Shown piece by piece: positions 48,872 through 59,736 of a stretch of 64,000 nucleotides of DNA; the stretch's first letter is position 1, and every line of letters begins with the position of its first letter. The notes under the pieces were generated by a model, which made no database searches, was not told the origin of the DNA, and saw only the letters and a list, made by a program, of their open reading frames with translations. The stretch covers positions 2,418,001-2,482,000 of the forward strand of contig JAXQJY010000030.1 in NCBI GenBank assembly GCA_037042185.1, written 5' to 3'. The DNA is from Sordariomycetes sp. S80-01Y. Its lineage: Eukaryota > Ascomycota > Sordariomycetes. Made by a program: the position numbers and the translations under genes.

Positions 48872-49891
48872 CTAAGCCAAACTCTTAACGGCTTCTCCAA
48901 TCATGTCATCAAGTGTGACTTTCCCCCTAACAACCCGACTCTCGCTCTCCGGCGGTGGGTTCAGAAGAGCCACCCCCCCTGGCAGGAAACACTTCGCCAT
49001 CTCAACCCACTCCTTGCACTGGTCCGGCGGGAAGATGTGTCCAAAGAACTCGTCAAGGTCCTTCTGCTCAACAGGACGGATCTCAACGTCTTTGCTCATC
49101 GCCTTGGTCAACGAAGCCTTGACGTCGAGAGGGGTGTAATCCTCAGGACCGTGGAGCTCGTAGATGTCAGGCGACGGCATGGTTCCGTCAGATTTGGTAG
49201 ATTTCTTGTCCTTTGGAGTGTCGAGAGCTTCACGTGCAAGGACCTCTCCAATATCCTTGACGGCGATCATGGGGAAGCGGTAGTCAACGGGCGTGACGGT
49301 GGAGTAGAAGAAGGGCTCAGGGGCCTTGAGGCCGTCGGGGAACATGGTCCAGTTTTCCATGAAGTAGGAGCATCGAACAAAGGTCTCGTGGACGCCTTCG
49401 ATATTCTTGAGCATTCGCTCAGCAGCGTTGTTGGTCTTGATCTCGCCCTGTCTCGGCATTAGAGTTTCTATTCTTCCTGCTATCGGAGCGCCTGTTAGAC
49501 TTACAACCCCGTGGTCGAGATGAGCGGCAACACTGCTCAGCAGCACTAGCTTCCTCACAGACTGCGCATCTTCCACGGCGGCGCGGACATTCTTGGACAC
49601 GTCCTCTGCAGCTTTGATAATGTCGCTCGCCTGGAATTCCGGCGGCGTGATGGTCACGACCGCGTCAGCACCGGCGAAGTCAAGCGTGGTCTTGTCCGCG
49701 ATGTCGCCCTTGACAGCCGTGAAGTTGGGCCTGGAGGTGAACTCCTCTGGGGCTTTGGCGAGATTCCGGTAGAATGCCCTGACATTGATGGGGATGTTCT
49801 TCTCGGCAGCTTGGGCGAAGAGCGAGCGGATGATGGCTACGGCTGTCTTGGTGCTTGCCGGCGCCACAGCGATGGTCAAAGTATCAGACAT
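48872..49891 (-). CDS. NmrA-like NAD(P)-binding protein
   Basis: An atypical SDR fold of the NmrA/HSCARG type, whose members are redox sensors or reductases. The reading frame is open throughout (339 residues), but 49504-49448 has a GTAAGT donor, a CTAAT branch and a CAG acceptor. Removing these 57 bases joins LDHGV to GEIKTNNAAERML, which fits the family, so the product is probably 320 residues. The N-terminus (LTIAVAPASTKTAVAIIRSL) lacks the usual GxxGxxG and has a more divergent dinucleotide loop. SYFMENWTMF and VKDIGEVLA are typical of the family. It is not next to a nitrogen-control GATA factor, so no regulatory role is claimed. Confidence 0.85.
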   Translation of the reverse strand: MSDTLTIAVAPASTKTAVAIIRSLFAQAAEKNIPINVRAFYRNLAKAPEEFTSRPNFTAVKGDIADKTTLDFAGADAVVTITPPEFQASDIIKAAEDVSKNVRAAVEDAQSVRKLVLLSSVAAHLDHGVVSLTGAPIAGRIETLMPRQGEIKTNNAAERMLKNIEGVHETFVRCSYFMENWTMFPDGLKAPEPFFYSTVTPVDYRFPMIAVKDIGEVLAREALDTPKDKKSTKSDGTMPSPDIYELHGPEDYTPLDVKASLTKAMSKDVEIRPVEQKDLDEFFGHIFPPDQCKEWVEMAKCFLPGGVALLNPPPESESRVVRGKVTLDDMIGEAVKSLA

Positions 49892-50684
49892 GATGGTCGC
49901 TGGGGGTGTTTATGTAAATGATTAAAGGAGTTAATGTGCGTGTTCGCTGAAGATAAGTGTGTGGACTTGATCGGCGAGGCTTCTGTCGATCTCCAAACCC
50001 AGGGAAATCTCCAACTTAAGTAGAAGGCACCATCGCGTTCGCAAAACATACTCAACCGGTACCCGTGAACAGCTCAAGGAAGTCCCCACCATCTCGCGCA
50101 CACATGCGTGCAACAACCATAGTAGCGACGAGCCTGTGACCATGTCCCGAGCCAATCTCTGCTAAGCATCTTCATCCCGAACGTCAAGTAGGCTCCAGCC
50201 AAGGGAAGCGCTGATGAAATGACGAAGACAGGATGACGAGGCTATGAAGAAGTCAGTCGTTCTTCCACGAGGAAAACATTTATTGATTATTGGGGGTGAC
50301 GAGGCGTTCGGGATGTGGGCGTTCAGCTGAATGTCGACTGCGCGGGAGGAGCTGGATGATTACTGATCCCGTTACGAAGCTTCGGAGATCAAAATGCGCC
50401 TCAGCAGTTCAGCCCTACGATCCAATGCGGGGTGACGAACACCTGAGTAATTCTAAAAGGCACCAGGGGATAAGCACTGCATCTAGAATTGTCGAAGCGG
50501 ACAAAAGTTGAACCCTTTGTTAACGTCACTTTGACCCTAGGTTGGTCCACACACGCGGCGCCAGATTCTGAATCGTAAGCTCGATCAAGTAAATGTTACT
50601 ACTGGTAAAAGTACGCGTCTAGATGTACATGGGACTTCCGTCCTCTTCCGTGACTCATCCACGCTTCGTGCTAGACGCCGAGCC
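49892..50684. other. Intergenic region
   Basis: This 793-bp stretch between the NmrA-like gene promoter and the 3' end of the MFS gene has no supported gene. An AT-rich tract near 50270-50300 is the only notable composition change. Confidence 0.5.
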
Positions 50685-52621
50685 CTAGATAGCAGCGTAG
50701 CTGGCCCTGCGGCTCGCCGAAGGCGTACCGCGGGGAGTGCCACGGGGCGTAACACGGTTCTCACCGAAGAATCGGTGCTGTTGACTGTATCGACGATCGC
50801 CAACGCCGGGTCGAGCAGAGGCACCAGTGGCGGAAGCAGTCGAACCTAAAGATGTTAGCATTGAGGCAGAGAATTGACAGAGTCAGGTAACTTACTCCTT
50901 CTCCTTGTAGGGTCGTGAGCCACACTGATGCGGCGACCGCCGCCACCGGGTTGCTCAGTGCGGGCTTCTGCGAGGGCCTGAGCGAACTTGGAGTTCTTGC
51001 GGAGCGTAGGACCCTTCCAGTACACCACGTACACGGCAATCACCAGGACGAAGGAAATGCATGCCAGAATAGTACATGCGTACTCCAAGTTCTTGCCACT
51101 CTCGGGGTTGATGTTCGAGAAGAATGGTACCGCCGGTACGGTAAGGACACCGGCCAAGAAGTCTCGAGCCCAGCCGTTGCCACCGGTCGCGGAGGCGGAG
51201 TAGGGGCCGTAGGCGCAAACCATGTAGTCAATAGTCGCCATGTAGATGGCGTAGTTGGCAATACCAACAATAGCGGCGAAGATCATAGATCCAATCCAGT
51301 GAATGGGAGGACCCTGGATTGTCCAGGCAAAGCCAATGAGACCGATCGGCAAGCACGGCGCCGTGTACAAGAGGAACCAAAGACGGGACTCGTACTGAGC
51401 GCGTTCGTCGTTGGGCTTGGCCTCTCTCTCCTTGATGTTGCGCCTGATGGCGGGGATGAACAGACCCCAAGCAGCGACGTAACCAACGCCGATGGCGCAG
51501 AATGCCAGGCCGATGTCGACCGCGCTGAAGTGCCATTGTTCGTACACCAGGGCGAACGATTGGATGAACATGAAGATGAGCGCATCCGAGAAACCGGAAA
51601 GCAGTGACAGTGTGAGGACGATGGGCTCCGTCAAGAACATCTTGAACGGACGGATCCAAGTCGTGATGACCTCCTTCGCGGAGAAGCGGTCCTTGAAGGG
51701 AACCAGCTCGTCAGGTCCCCAGAGGTTCAGGTTGGGGTCGGCCTTTCTGCGCTTCTTCGCAATGCGGTTCATCATAATGGTGGACCGCGTCTCGGGGACG
51801 GTGAAGAAGTGAACGGCCTGAATGGCCCCTCCAAAGATGAGCTGGATCCAGATAGCCCATCTCCAGTCCAGGTATTGCTCCACGAAACCGCCGATGACAG
51901 GACCCAAGATAGAGCCGCCGACGGACGAAAAGACAACGTAGGCAACAGCGTATTGCTGGACATCAGCTTCCCACATGTCGGCAACCATTCCCAGGGTAAC
52001 GGAGCCTCCCGCGGTCGAGAGACCACCCAGGGCACGGCCTACCAGAACAGTGGCAAAATTGGGCGCAAGAGCGACAGGGAGCTGCCAAATGTTGACAAGG
52101 AACAGGGAGAGCTGGAGGATGGGCCAGCGTCCGAGCTCCTCAGACCAGGGCGCCCAGAGCTCACAGCCAAAGGCGTAGGTGACGAGGAAGATTGCGGCAC
52201 CTGCGCGGGCTGCCTGCAGCGAGACATTGAACTCTTCCGAGATGCCCTTGATGCCGTTGGAGTATAGAGAGGTGTTGAAGTTCATGGATACTTGGACCCA
52301 GAAAACGATGGTGAGAATGTACCACTTCTTCCATTTGGGGAAGCTGAAACCCAGCTCGTCGTAGCAGTCATCCTCTGTGATTTCGCGCTTGTCGTGCGTG
52401 CCGAGCTTCTCGAGTTGAGGGCCGTTCAGGTCACCGGAAGTGCCGCCGGGCGAGGGGTGGTCCTCGTTCAAAATGCCGTCATGTCCGTTGGTCTCGGCCT
52501 TTTCAGGGTCGGTGTGAGCTCCCGGGTTCCCGTTGGACTCGGTGAGCTGTCGGTTGACCTGGGCGAGGTCATCCTGGCCCATGACCTGAGGCGCATCGTC
52601 GTTGAAGCGTGCCTTTGGCAT
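50685..52621 (-). CDS. MFS transporter, drug:H+ antiporter (DHA1) type
   Basis: A plasma-membrane secondary transporter expected to export small molecules or drugs. Two exons (52621-50896 and 50845-50685), joined over a 50-bp intron inside an arginine-rich tail, encode 628 residues. The second exon adds 52 residues ending SASRRASYAAI; reading past the donor would end the protein ten residues later. The first about 95 residues are a polar cytosolic tail. The membrane region has twelve expected helices, with SEELGRWPILQLSLF as the loop 2-3 motif, VLVGRALGGLSTAGG in helix 4 and the antiporter-like SVGGSILGPVIGGFV in helix 5. A long central loop follows VPETRS. The C-terminal tail is Ser/Arg-rich, with RVTPRGTPRGTP repeats that could be phosphorylated. 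It shows no direct link to the PKS/NRPS genes 27 kb away. Confidence 0.93.
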
Positions 52622-54526
52622 GGTTGCAGATCGGAAGCCACGAGGTTCACGAAGCCCCAGAGAAAAAAATACCAGAGGAAAATAAAGTACTGGGTAACCA
52701 GAAGTTTAAGATCTGGGGAGCCGGCGTGGTTAAATAGACTGTGCGCTGCGAATGCCGCGAGCGGCCCTCATGCGAAAGCAGGTGCAAAGACGCAAATTCT
52801 GACATCACATTGCCTAGCCGTGCATCTGCTAGCGCAAGAACAACCCCAGGGCAACGGAGCATCCTGTCAGATGCTTGCCCGGTGCAGGCTGAGCTGGGGA
52901 ATTCAGACGTCGGTTACCCCGGAAGCAGCGAGAGCGTGTTGGCTGGGGGCAGGAGACACTCCCATTCCTCTGAGACAGCGTCCATAACGAGCTCGTGAGG
53001 ATTGGATCCTTCGGCACAGAAAAGTCCGTTGTTTCTGGGTTGGCCTGGAGATTTGCATTCAGTCGTCGTTTGCGGGAGCTCATTTGCTGTGTCTCGGAGC
53101 CGAAGCGCTGGTTGGGCCCATTAGAGACATTTTTACCAGACAGAGCCGCATTCTGGCTGTCGCTACCTATCGTTTCCGGCCCCTCACTGTCTCAGTGTTC
53201 CAGTGTCCAGCCCAGATCTCCATAAGCTTTGTTCTTCTTTTCTTCTGCGCCCATCTCGGACATCGGGCGGTGGGTTGCGCAAGACGCTCGACGCTCGACG
53301 CCAACGGACATCCGCGCCTCAGGCAGCCGCCCACCTCAACGATCTACAACCTGCCTGTCGATGACGCCTATTCAGGATCTTGGCTAACGGAGAGAAGCTC
53401 CTCGTTGGATGACGGAAATAAAAACGGCACCCATCCGGCCGGTAGTGGGGGGGCTTCGGCACGTCTTTGCCGGGTTCCACCCATTGCCTCTCGCTGCGAA
53501 AGCAGATTTCAAATTCCAGTGTGAAGTTATTCGGGTTGTTATTCGGATTTTTAAAGCTGTGCAGGGCCGAGACTCTTCGTCTCTCGAGCTCCGAGTTTCT
53601 TCAGCTTCCCGTGGCTCGGTTCTGGCCTTGTTGTTGAGCTGTTTGGCGTAGCTCGCCTCGTGTTGCTGACGGATGGGCGCTCCTGAAAGAGCGGAGCGTC
53701 GAAGTCATCGTGACTTGTAGGGGCGATCGATCCTTCACACGGATGTCGCGGCGTCTCTCTCTCTGCGGGCTTTGCTCTGTTCACCACTCGGCCGCCGACG
53801 TCAGAGCTTGGGTTGAGAGGCCTCTACTCGAACCTGTGGGTTTCCTTACCAAGCTCGTCCACATTTCTAGGCAGCGACAATTGAACAGGAAGATCACGCC
53901 AGTACATGATGAGGCTTCTTCTGCCCGTGATCAGTGCGTAATGCTCGGCGTGTCAAGCTCTGCGCTACCCTGGGCTTTGAACCAACCGTGACTAAACCTC
54001 GGAGTTCGCGTTCAAGTCGTAGATTAAACCTCTTACGGCTTCAGTGCTGATTCACTTGCTTTGGGCGTGATGTGCGCTCGCGAGCTTGCGGGCCTTTTGA
54101 GTGGGCAAGGAGGCGACCTCACTGGACGGAACCACGCGAAATCTACCGCACGTGTCGGCTGTCTGCTCGCGAAAAGCCGGCATGGACGTGGGGATAAGCT
54201 TAAGGACCAAGTCAACTTTACAGTGGACTTTGCAGAATTAAGTGATGAGACTGTCCCACTTATCGAAAGCCGGTGTCTTCCACCCTCCAATGTTAGCTGG
54301 CATTGCCACCCGGTGTGCTGTGCTTGTCTTGTTTGACTGCCCAAGCACCCCCGCGATGGCCGTTTTCGAAGTACCCTTATCAGTGGATATTACACTTGAT
54401 GTCTGACGACATACTGTAGACAACATACACAAGACGTCGCTTGATGCAATGCAGATTCACAGAACCTGTCTGGAAAGGCGTGAGCCCCCTCTAACCTTAG
54501 ATTCTAAACCCCTGTCATTACGTGCC
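52622..54526. other. Intergenic region
   Basis: This 1.9 kb between the MFS gene (promoter end) and the 3' end of the Zn2Cys6 gene shows no gene I can support. Open frames of 80-150 codons lack motifs and overlap in several phases. Confidence 0.5.
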
Positions 54527-56893
54527 CTACAGTAAGCCGCTTCCGAAATTGAGGCCAAAATCACCGGAGAAAGGAACACTGAAGTCGTTCCAGTCATGGA
54601 AGTCTAATGGTAGTTCGAGCGGCTCCATCTGTCCCGCTGCACCTTCGAGATGCCCGGTGCCGGGAATCTCACAGAACGGCAGATGCCCGTCCCAACCCAT
54701 GGGCGCTGCGGGTTGCGAGGCGGCATCAAAGCGGGGAAATTCTGTTCGTTGTCCGGCGTCGATCGTCAGTATCTCCTGCACGAACGGATCTGCCGCGCGG
54801 GACGAGCTGAGAGATGCCAGGCGTTGGTAGATGCTGATCGTATCGGCAAAGGCTTTGAGAGTTTCCGTGTACAGCTGCGACTGCGGCTTGGCCTCTTCGC
54901 TCAGCCCCAGCAATTGCACCACTCCTCTGAAGGCCTCGTTGACCTCTGGGCGAGACTCGCTGCCCAGCATGGAAAGGCCTAGTATTAATCCCGAACCAAA
55001 AGCCCACGCTCTGTCACAAATTCGATCAGCAAACTGTGCAGGCGGCTTGAGAGAGTGGCATGTTCAAAAGGCGTTACGTGTGACAAACTTACTTGAACAG
55101 GCTCATGGTATTGACCGACCGTCCACCCGTCCCAGCCATCCCGGCAAGCTGACCGCATAGTTGCCCCATGTGGACAGCTGCGGTGATACAAACTTGAGCC
55201 AAAACAGGATCTTCCGATTCTGAGGCGTTTTGGCTTGCGAGCCCGACGCGTCGGCGAACCTGAGGCATCAGGCTGCGGATAAGGAAAGGTCGCGACACCA
55301 AGATTATGGCAAAGTAATAGACGCTGGACACGTGGACGTTACCTATCAGCTGCCGCTCCTTTGTTTGAGACATCGACGACGTATTGCCCGAGGTGAAGTG
55401 CCTCAGTTCTGCAGGCAAGTCCTTCCCCCACGAGCGCAGTCTCGTCAATAGCTTTCGAGCGACGGGTGCATCCAGGATAGTGCCGCGGTTGAGTTCGCAG
55501 CACACATCGTCCAAAATGACGGCAGCTTTCAGGATTGAGTTGAAGGCTGGCTGCGTGGGATCGAGAGGCAGTGCCTGTATTTTATGCCGCGTGGCCCGTG
55601 GAACGGTGCATGGTCGTCCGAGAAGAGAGCTAGCCAAAACGTCGAGAATGCACAGGCTGTGCCAGATCCTCAACCTTGAGGTGTAGTCGTCCCCCTGTCG
55701 AATCGCCTTGGGGCTCATAGGCTGATGGAGGCCGAGGACGACGGCAGCCTTCGAAGCAATTCCGAGATAGATGGAGGCCGGGATCTGCCGAAAGGCGCCA
55801 AGCGTATAGAAGGACAGTAGGACGAACAGGCGAACTACCGAAACGCTGGGGGTTGCAAGCATGTTCTCGAAAGCGACGGCGCGTGAGCGAACGAACAATG
55901 TGGAGGCATTCCGTGCGTCTTCAGGACCCGAGTCTCGAGCTTGTGCCCCTATGGCGAGCGCTGTGTCCATCGCGGCGAGGTCTTCCCGCCGTATTCCTGC
56001 CTCGCCGTCTCTTAAATCACTTTCAAGCAGGGTTTGAACCTCTTGATCCGAGAAAAGCCGCAATATTCCGCTTGACTAGGCACACAACATCAGTTCCAAT
56101 CTTGACACGCACTGCACCACGTATAAGCACAGACCATGATACGTACTATCGCTGCGTAAGAGTCAAAGAGAGCCTTCTTGTCTTCCATCTCGAGGCGTAT
56201 ACTCGGGTCTGTATCTTGGTCCACATCTGAGTCCAACATGAGGTTCAAATTCTGCGGTTGGGAATCAGTGAAGGCTGTCGCCCCAACCAGCTGCTTGAGG
56301 CTGTGCCTGAGAAAGTCCAAAAACGATAAGGATGCATTCTCGCCAATATATACTGCAGAGTGACAAAGTGTCAGTCAACATTCGTATTAAGTCTATAGGA
56401 AAAGGAGCTCACGCGTTTCGCCGTTGGGACCTGTCACGAAATGCTCCTGGGGCGAGTCTTGGTCATCATCTGCCGGCACCGTTGGACCGACAGTAGTAGG
56501 GCCTGAAGCATCCTCTTGATCAAGGTGCGATGAGTTGAATGGGCCAGATATGTCTGCCGCTGACCGAGCATGCGAGGACTGCCCGGGGCTCGCAGCTGGT
56601 TCAGCGAAAGAAAATCGTCTACTATCCGCTGCCGCCGTACTTATGGCTGGAGACAGCGGCACTGTCTCAGGCAGAGGTAAGATGCCATGATGCGGCTGCT
56701 TGCCTCTTGTCGACCGCCTCGTCGCATTTGAAGACGAGGAGGTTATGCTGTAAGTGCAACTCGCAACTCGCGACCTCTTGGTGCAGTTGGCGCAAGGTAA
56801 CTGAGAGTCGCAGCGGATCTTGGAGGCCTTGCAAGGGTTACAAGCACGGTAGCCACGAATGCGGTTCTCGGGAGGGACCTTGGGTCGAGGCAT
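54527..56893 (-). CDS. Zn2Cys6 fungal-specific transcription factor
   Basis: A nuclear regulator with a binuclear zinc cluster and the fungal-specific middle homology domain. Four exons (56893-56413, 56352-56147, 56075-55093, 55010-54527), with introns of 60, 71 and 82 bp, encode 717 residues. The cluster is ACNPCKASKIRC, then LPCANC, then a last Cys eight residues on (spacing 2-6-5-2-8), near residues 17-46. GETLYIGENASLSFLDFLR, rebuilt across intron 1, is the classic start of the effector domain. RIWHSLCILDVLASSLLGRP and later helices are typical of the Fungal_trans family. The C-terminal tail is acidic and Phe/Gly-rich (FSVPFSGDFGLNFG), a possible activation region. An upstream in-frame ATG at 57097 would add 68 residues; the shorter form was preferred because the extension looks like leader. 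It is head-to-head with the alpha/beta hydrolase and may control it. Confidence 0.93.
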
Positions 56894-57250
56894 TTGTGTT
56901 CGGAAGTCAGGAGTCCTAGCCGAGCTGGCCTCGTGAATCTCGTAGAGTGTCGCGATTTCGAAACTCTGAGGAGTCTCGGACCGAACGAGATAGGAACGCA
57001 ACCGAGCATTGCGTCGAGCGGAGACAGATAAGTCTCGGGCCGCGCACCAGCCAAGCCCAGCCTTTATCTCGGATCGCACCCCGGGCACCGGACACATGAC
57101 TAGTGTAAGTCGGAGCGAACCCCTGTTCTCACGGTAGACTGCCTCTCAACCTCGATCGACGTGGGAATAGGTCTTGGGGTTGACGGCAGACACTGCATCA
57201 TTCAATCACTGCTTTGCTGTATCTTAGCAAGCATTCGGACACCTTTCACG
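56894..57250. promoter_or_regulatory. Divergent promoter between the Zn2Cys6 gene and the alpha/beta hydrolase
   Basis: The two start codons lie 357 bp apart on opposite strands, so both promoters share this stretch. Such an arrangement often means a regulator and its target. CGG-type triplets occur on both strands, but I see no convincing paired site. Confidence 0.45.
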
Positions 57251-58809
57251 ATGGACGCAATTTTCGCAAAGATTGAGCAAGACACGACCAGTTTCAACCT
57301 CGGAGATGAAGAGGTTAGTACTAGAATTGAGCTCTGGATTGAGCACTTCTGAAATGCAATTTGTGCCAATCTCGATGTTCAGTGACTGATCGAGTCTGAC
57401 AGACATGGCGCGAGCTTTACGAGCCTTTTCACGGCGACAAGCCCAAGAATGTACAGGTCTCACAGAACCATCGCTACGGACCAGCGAGTCGTAATCTTCT
57501 AGATGTCTATACGCCTCTCGGCAGCCCAGACAAGCGGACGCCGGTCTTGATTTTCTTGCACGGCGGCGGGTTCTTTTCAGGCGACAAGAGCTGGAGTCAA
57601 ACTGTTCGTCTAGCGCCCTTTCTGGATCCCGGGAAATAACTGATGTGTGGATTGCGTTACAGTACTGGGGAAACATTGGGTATTATTACGCGAGCAGAGG
57701 CATCGTCACAGTCATTGTCAACCATCAGCTGGTGTTCTATGAAGGGTACAAGAACCCCGACTCTTCCGTCAACGAGAAGTCATCGGCGACGTATCCGGCT
57801 GGCGCTGACGATGTTCAACTGGCTCGGGAATGGGTCTATGAGAACATCGGATCAGCTGAATTTGGTCATGGCTGCCCTGAGAAAGTCGTGCTGTTCGGCC
57901 ACTCCTCCGGTGGTGCTCACATTGCAAGCAACCTCTATGCGGCGGGTGAGTCACGTTCTTGAGGGGTTGAACAGTTGAAGACTGCCGAGAAAAGTCTTTG
58001 AGAAAAGTGAATACATCAGCTAATCGAGACGGCTACAGGCGACCCAGACCGTCGAAGCAGCCAAAGTCCTGTGTCGCCTCCTGTGGCAGGGGTCATCTAT
58101 CTGAGCGTCCCATTCCATTTCGACGCTACCCGACCAGTTCGCAAGAAGATACTTCAAAAGTACTATGGATCTGATTCTGAGACCATATGGGGTGTATGTG
58201 GCCCTGAACCATGTCGTGCCCTAGCAGGGCGCCGCCCGGAAACATACTGACATCCTCGAACCCTCAGCCTAAAAGCGCGCTTGGCCTTCTCAAAGGGTTA
58301 CCAGATGACTCACCTGCCTTGTGAGTAATTAACCATACCTTGTCCACTGTTAGGAAGTAGACGAGCCGTAACAGAATTGCTCGCTAAAAGCTCGCAGGGA
58401 TGCCTTAGGAGTACCAACTTACATTGGGACGGTGAAGTGGGAAGTGTAAGCTCATAAAGTCCTTGGTCGAGTATACCTTTATTGATATGGAATTAGAAAG
58501 GAAGCATTCGACGCTGCCATTGCTTTCTTCACCACCTATCGTGGGCGGAGTCGACCAGCAGGGACTAACGCTATTTTTCATGTTCTCGACAAGCACAATC
58601 ATCTGTCGTACGTGTACGAAATCCTTCTAAGGCGAAAGCATTGACATAGTTATAGGAATGTGTTATCGATCGGTACCCCGGACACTGCGCAAGCCTCCGC
58701 ATTGCTGCAATTCATCCGTTCGTGCACTGACGGCCCCGAGCCAGGTACTGCAAGTAAGACTTGGTCCGCAAAGCCGCCTATACCCTTAATTTCCCTCTGT
58801 AAATGCTGA
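57251..58809 (+). CDS. Alpha/beta hydrolase, esterase or formamidase-like
   Basis: A serine hydrolase of the HGGG class, related to carboxylesterases and kynurenine formamidase-like enzymes. Eight exons were assembled: 57251-57313, 57403-57603, 57663-57945, 58039-58193, 58268-58320, 58398-58445, 58497-58607 and 58656-58809, giving 355 residues in one frame. HGGGF (74-78) is the oxyanion loop, and GHSSGG (167-172) holds nucleophile Ser169. Restored SALGLLKGLPDDSPAL and LSIGTPDTAQASALLQF are typical late segments, and HNHLS near the end contains the likely catalytic histidine region. There is no signal peptide, so it is probably cytosolic. One donor (GTTCGT at 57604) is weak, and the last exon could splice onward at a GTAAGA near 58753, so the C-terminus is uncertain. 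Confidence 0.82.
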
Positions 58810-59736
58810 CCCTGGAAAGAATCGAAGCTATAAGGGGCAAAAGAAGGCTTTCTTCATGGAAGTCCGGGAGAAGAACAGGACAAGGGGACTTCGGGCTCGT
58901 TCTCCAAGAGTGCGCCTGCACATCACTGACTTGCTCGGATAGGCATATAAAGTAGAAAAATATGAAAATTCCCCTCTGATAATGCTAGTCACCGTGGTTA
59001 GGCCATTCATGTGCTACATTGTATCCAGCCCGCGAGCTATCCTTCGCGTCCATCATCAGCTTCAATGAATCGTTCGTGATGTTCCAGTCAAGGTCATAAA
59101 TTCTCACAACGTAAAGGTGACTCAGATTTAAACCAATATATGAAAGACATGCAAGGGAATAGTAAAGAAACAAAGACCTCCCTATATTCGTGGGTGCTGC
59201 TGCAAACAAGACCAGGCCGAAGGCTGAATCCACAAGTATCTGAGTACATGCCAGCACGATAGTAATACAAACCATTAGGAAGATATGTATCCTGCATCAA
59301 GGAAATGCGCATCATCATGCCTCGGACAAGCAACTCGACACGTAACCGTACCCCCACTAGAGAGCGCAGTCGTCCCTTGTGCTGGGTCCTGTTGCAGTAG
59401 CTCACTTCGTTGCACAAAGCTCGTGACGGGTCGGCAAGCTCCAATTCTGAATCCAGAAGTTTCAAAGGCGCCACTCCGAAGCTCGATGCATCTCGCAAGG
59501 GACTATGTGAAAGGGGTGGGTGCTCGGATCGCGCACTCCAGCCTCCCAGGTCCATGGGCCGGGGGTTCACGATCCGGAGTAAGAGGTCCAATGGTGATCG
59601 ACAACAAACGAGTGTTTCCGAAAAATGACCATATTATGGAAGCTTCGTTGTATAGAATAAGTCGAAAACGCGTTGAATCATCGTAAGCACACACAGTCTC
59701 CAACCCATCGGATTCAAGACGTCGAATATCTGCACA
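58810..59736. other. Intergenic region with possible membrane-protein remnant
   Basis: Between the hydrolase and the oxygenase lies a stretch that holds a hydrophobic minus-strand frame, described separately. The 100 bp before 59737 should contain the oxygenase promoter. Nothing else is supported. Confidence 0.45.
58985..59340 (-). pseudogene. Possible remnant of an integral membrane protein, wax-synthase-like
   Basis: A minus-strand frame of about 100-115 codons reads as two or three hydrophobic helices (IVLACTQILVDSAFGLVLFA, then LFLYYSLACLSYIGLNL), ending near HEWPNHGD. The order of helices and the WP motif near the end recall the C-terminal half of fungal wax-synthase-like acyltransferases, whose members modify secondary metabolites. 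I could not find an intact N-terminal half or a convincing last exon, so it is more likely a decayed gene than a working one. The family guess is weak. Confidence 0.28.

Noticed and set aside
53084-53524. 146-codon plus-strand frame
   Set aside because: It has no motif or start context, and the overlapping phases are also open; it looks like chance in a GC-rich spacer.
56894-57097. 68-residue N-terminal extension of the Zn2Cys6 factor
   Set aside because: An in-frame ATG exists at 57097, but the extension is unlike regulator N-termini and would use most of the shared promoter. It is kept only as an alternative.
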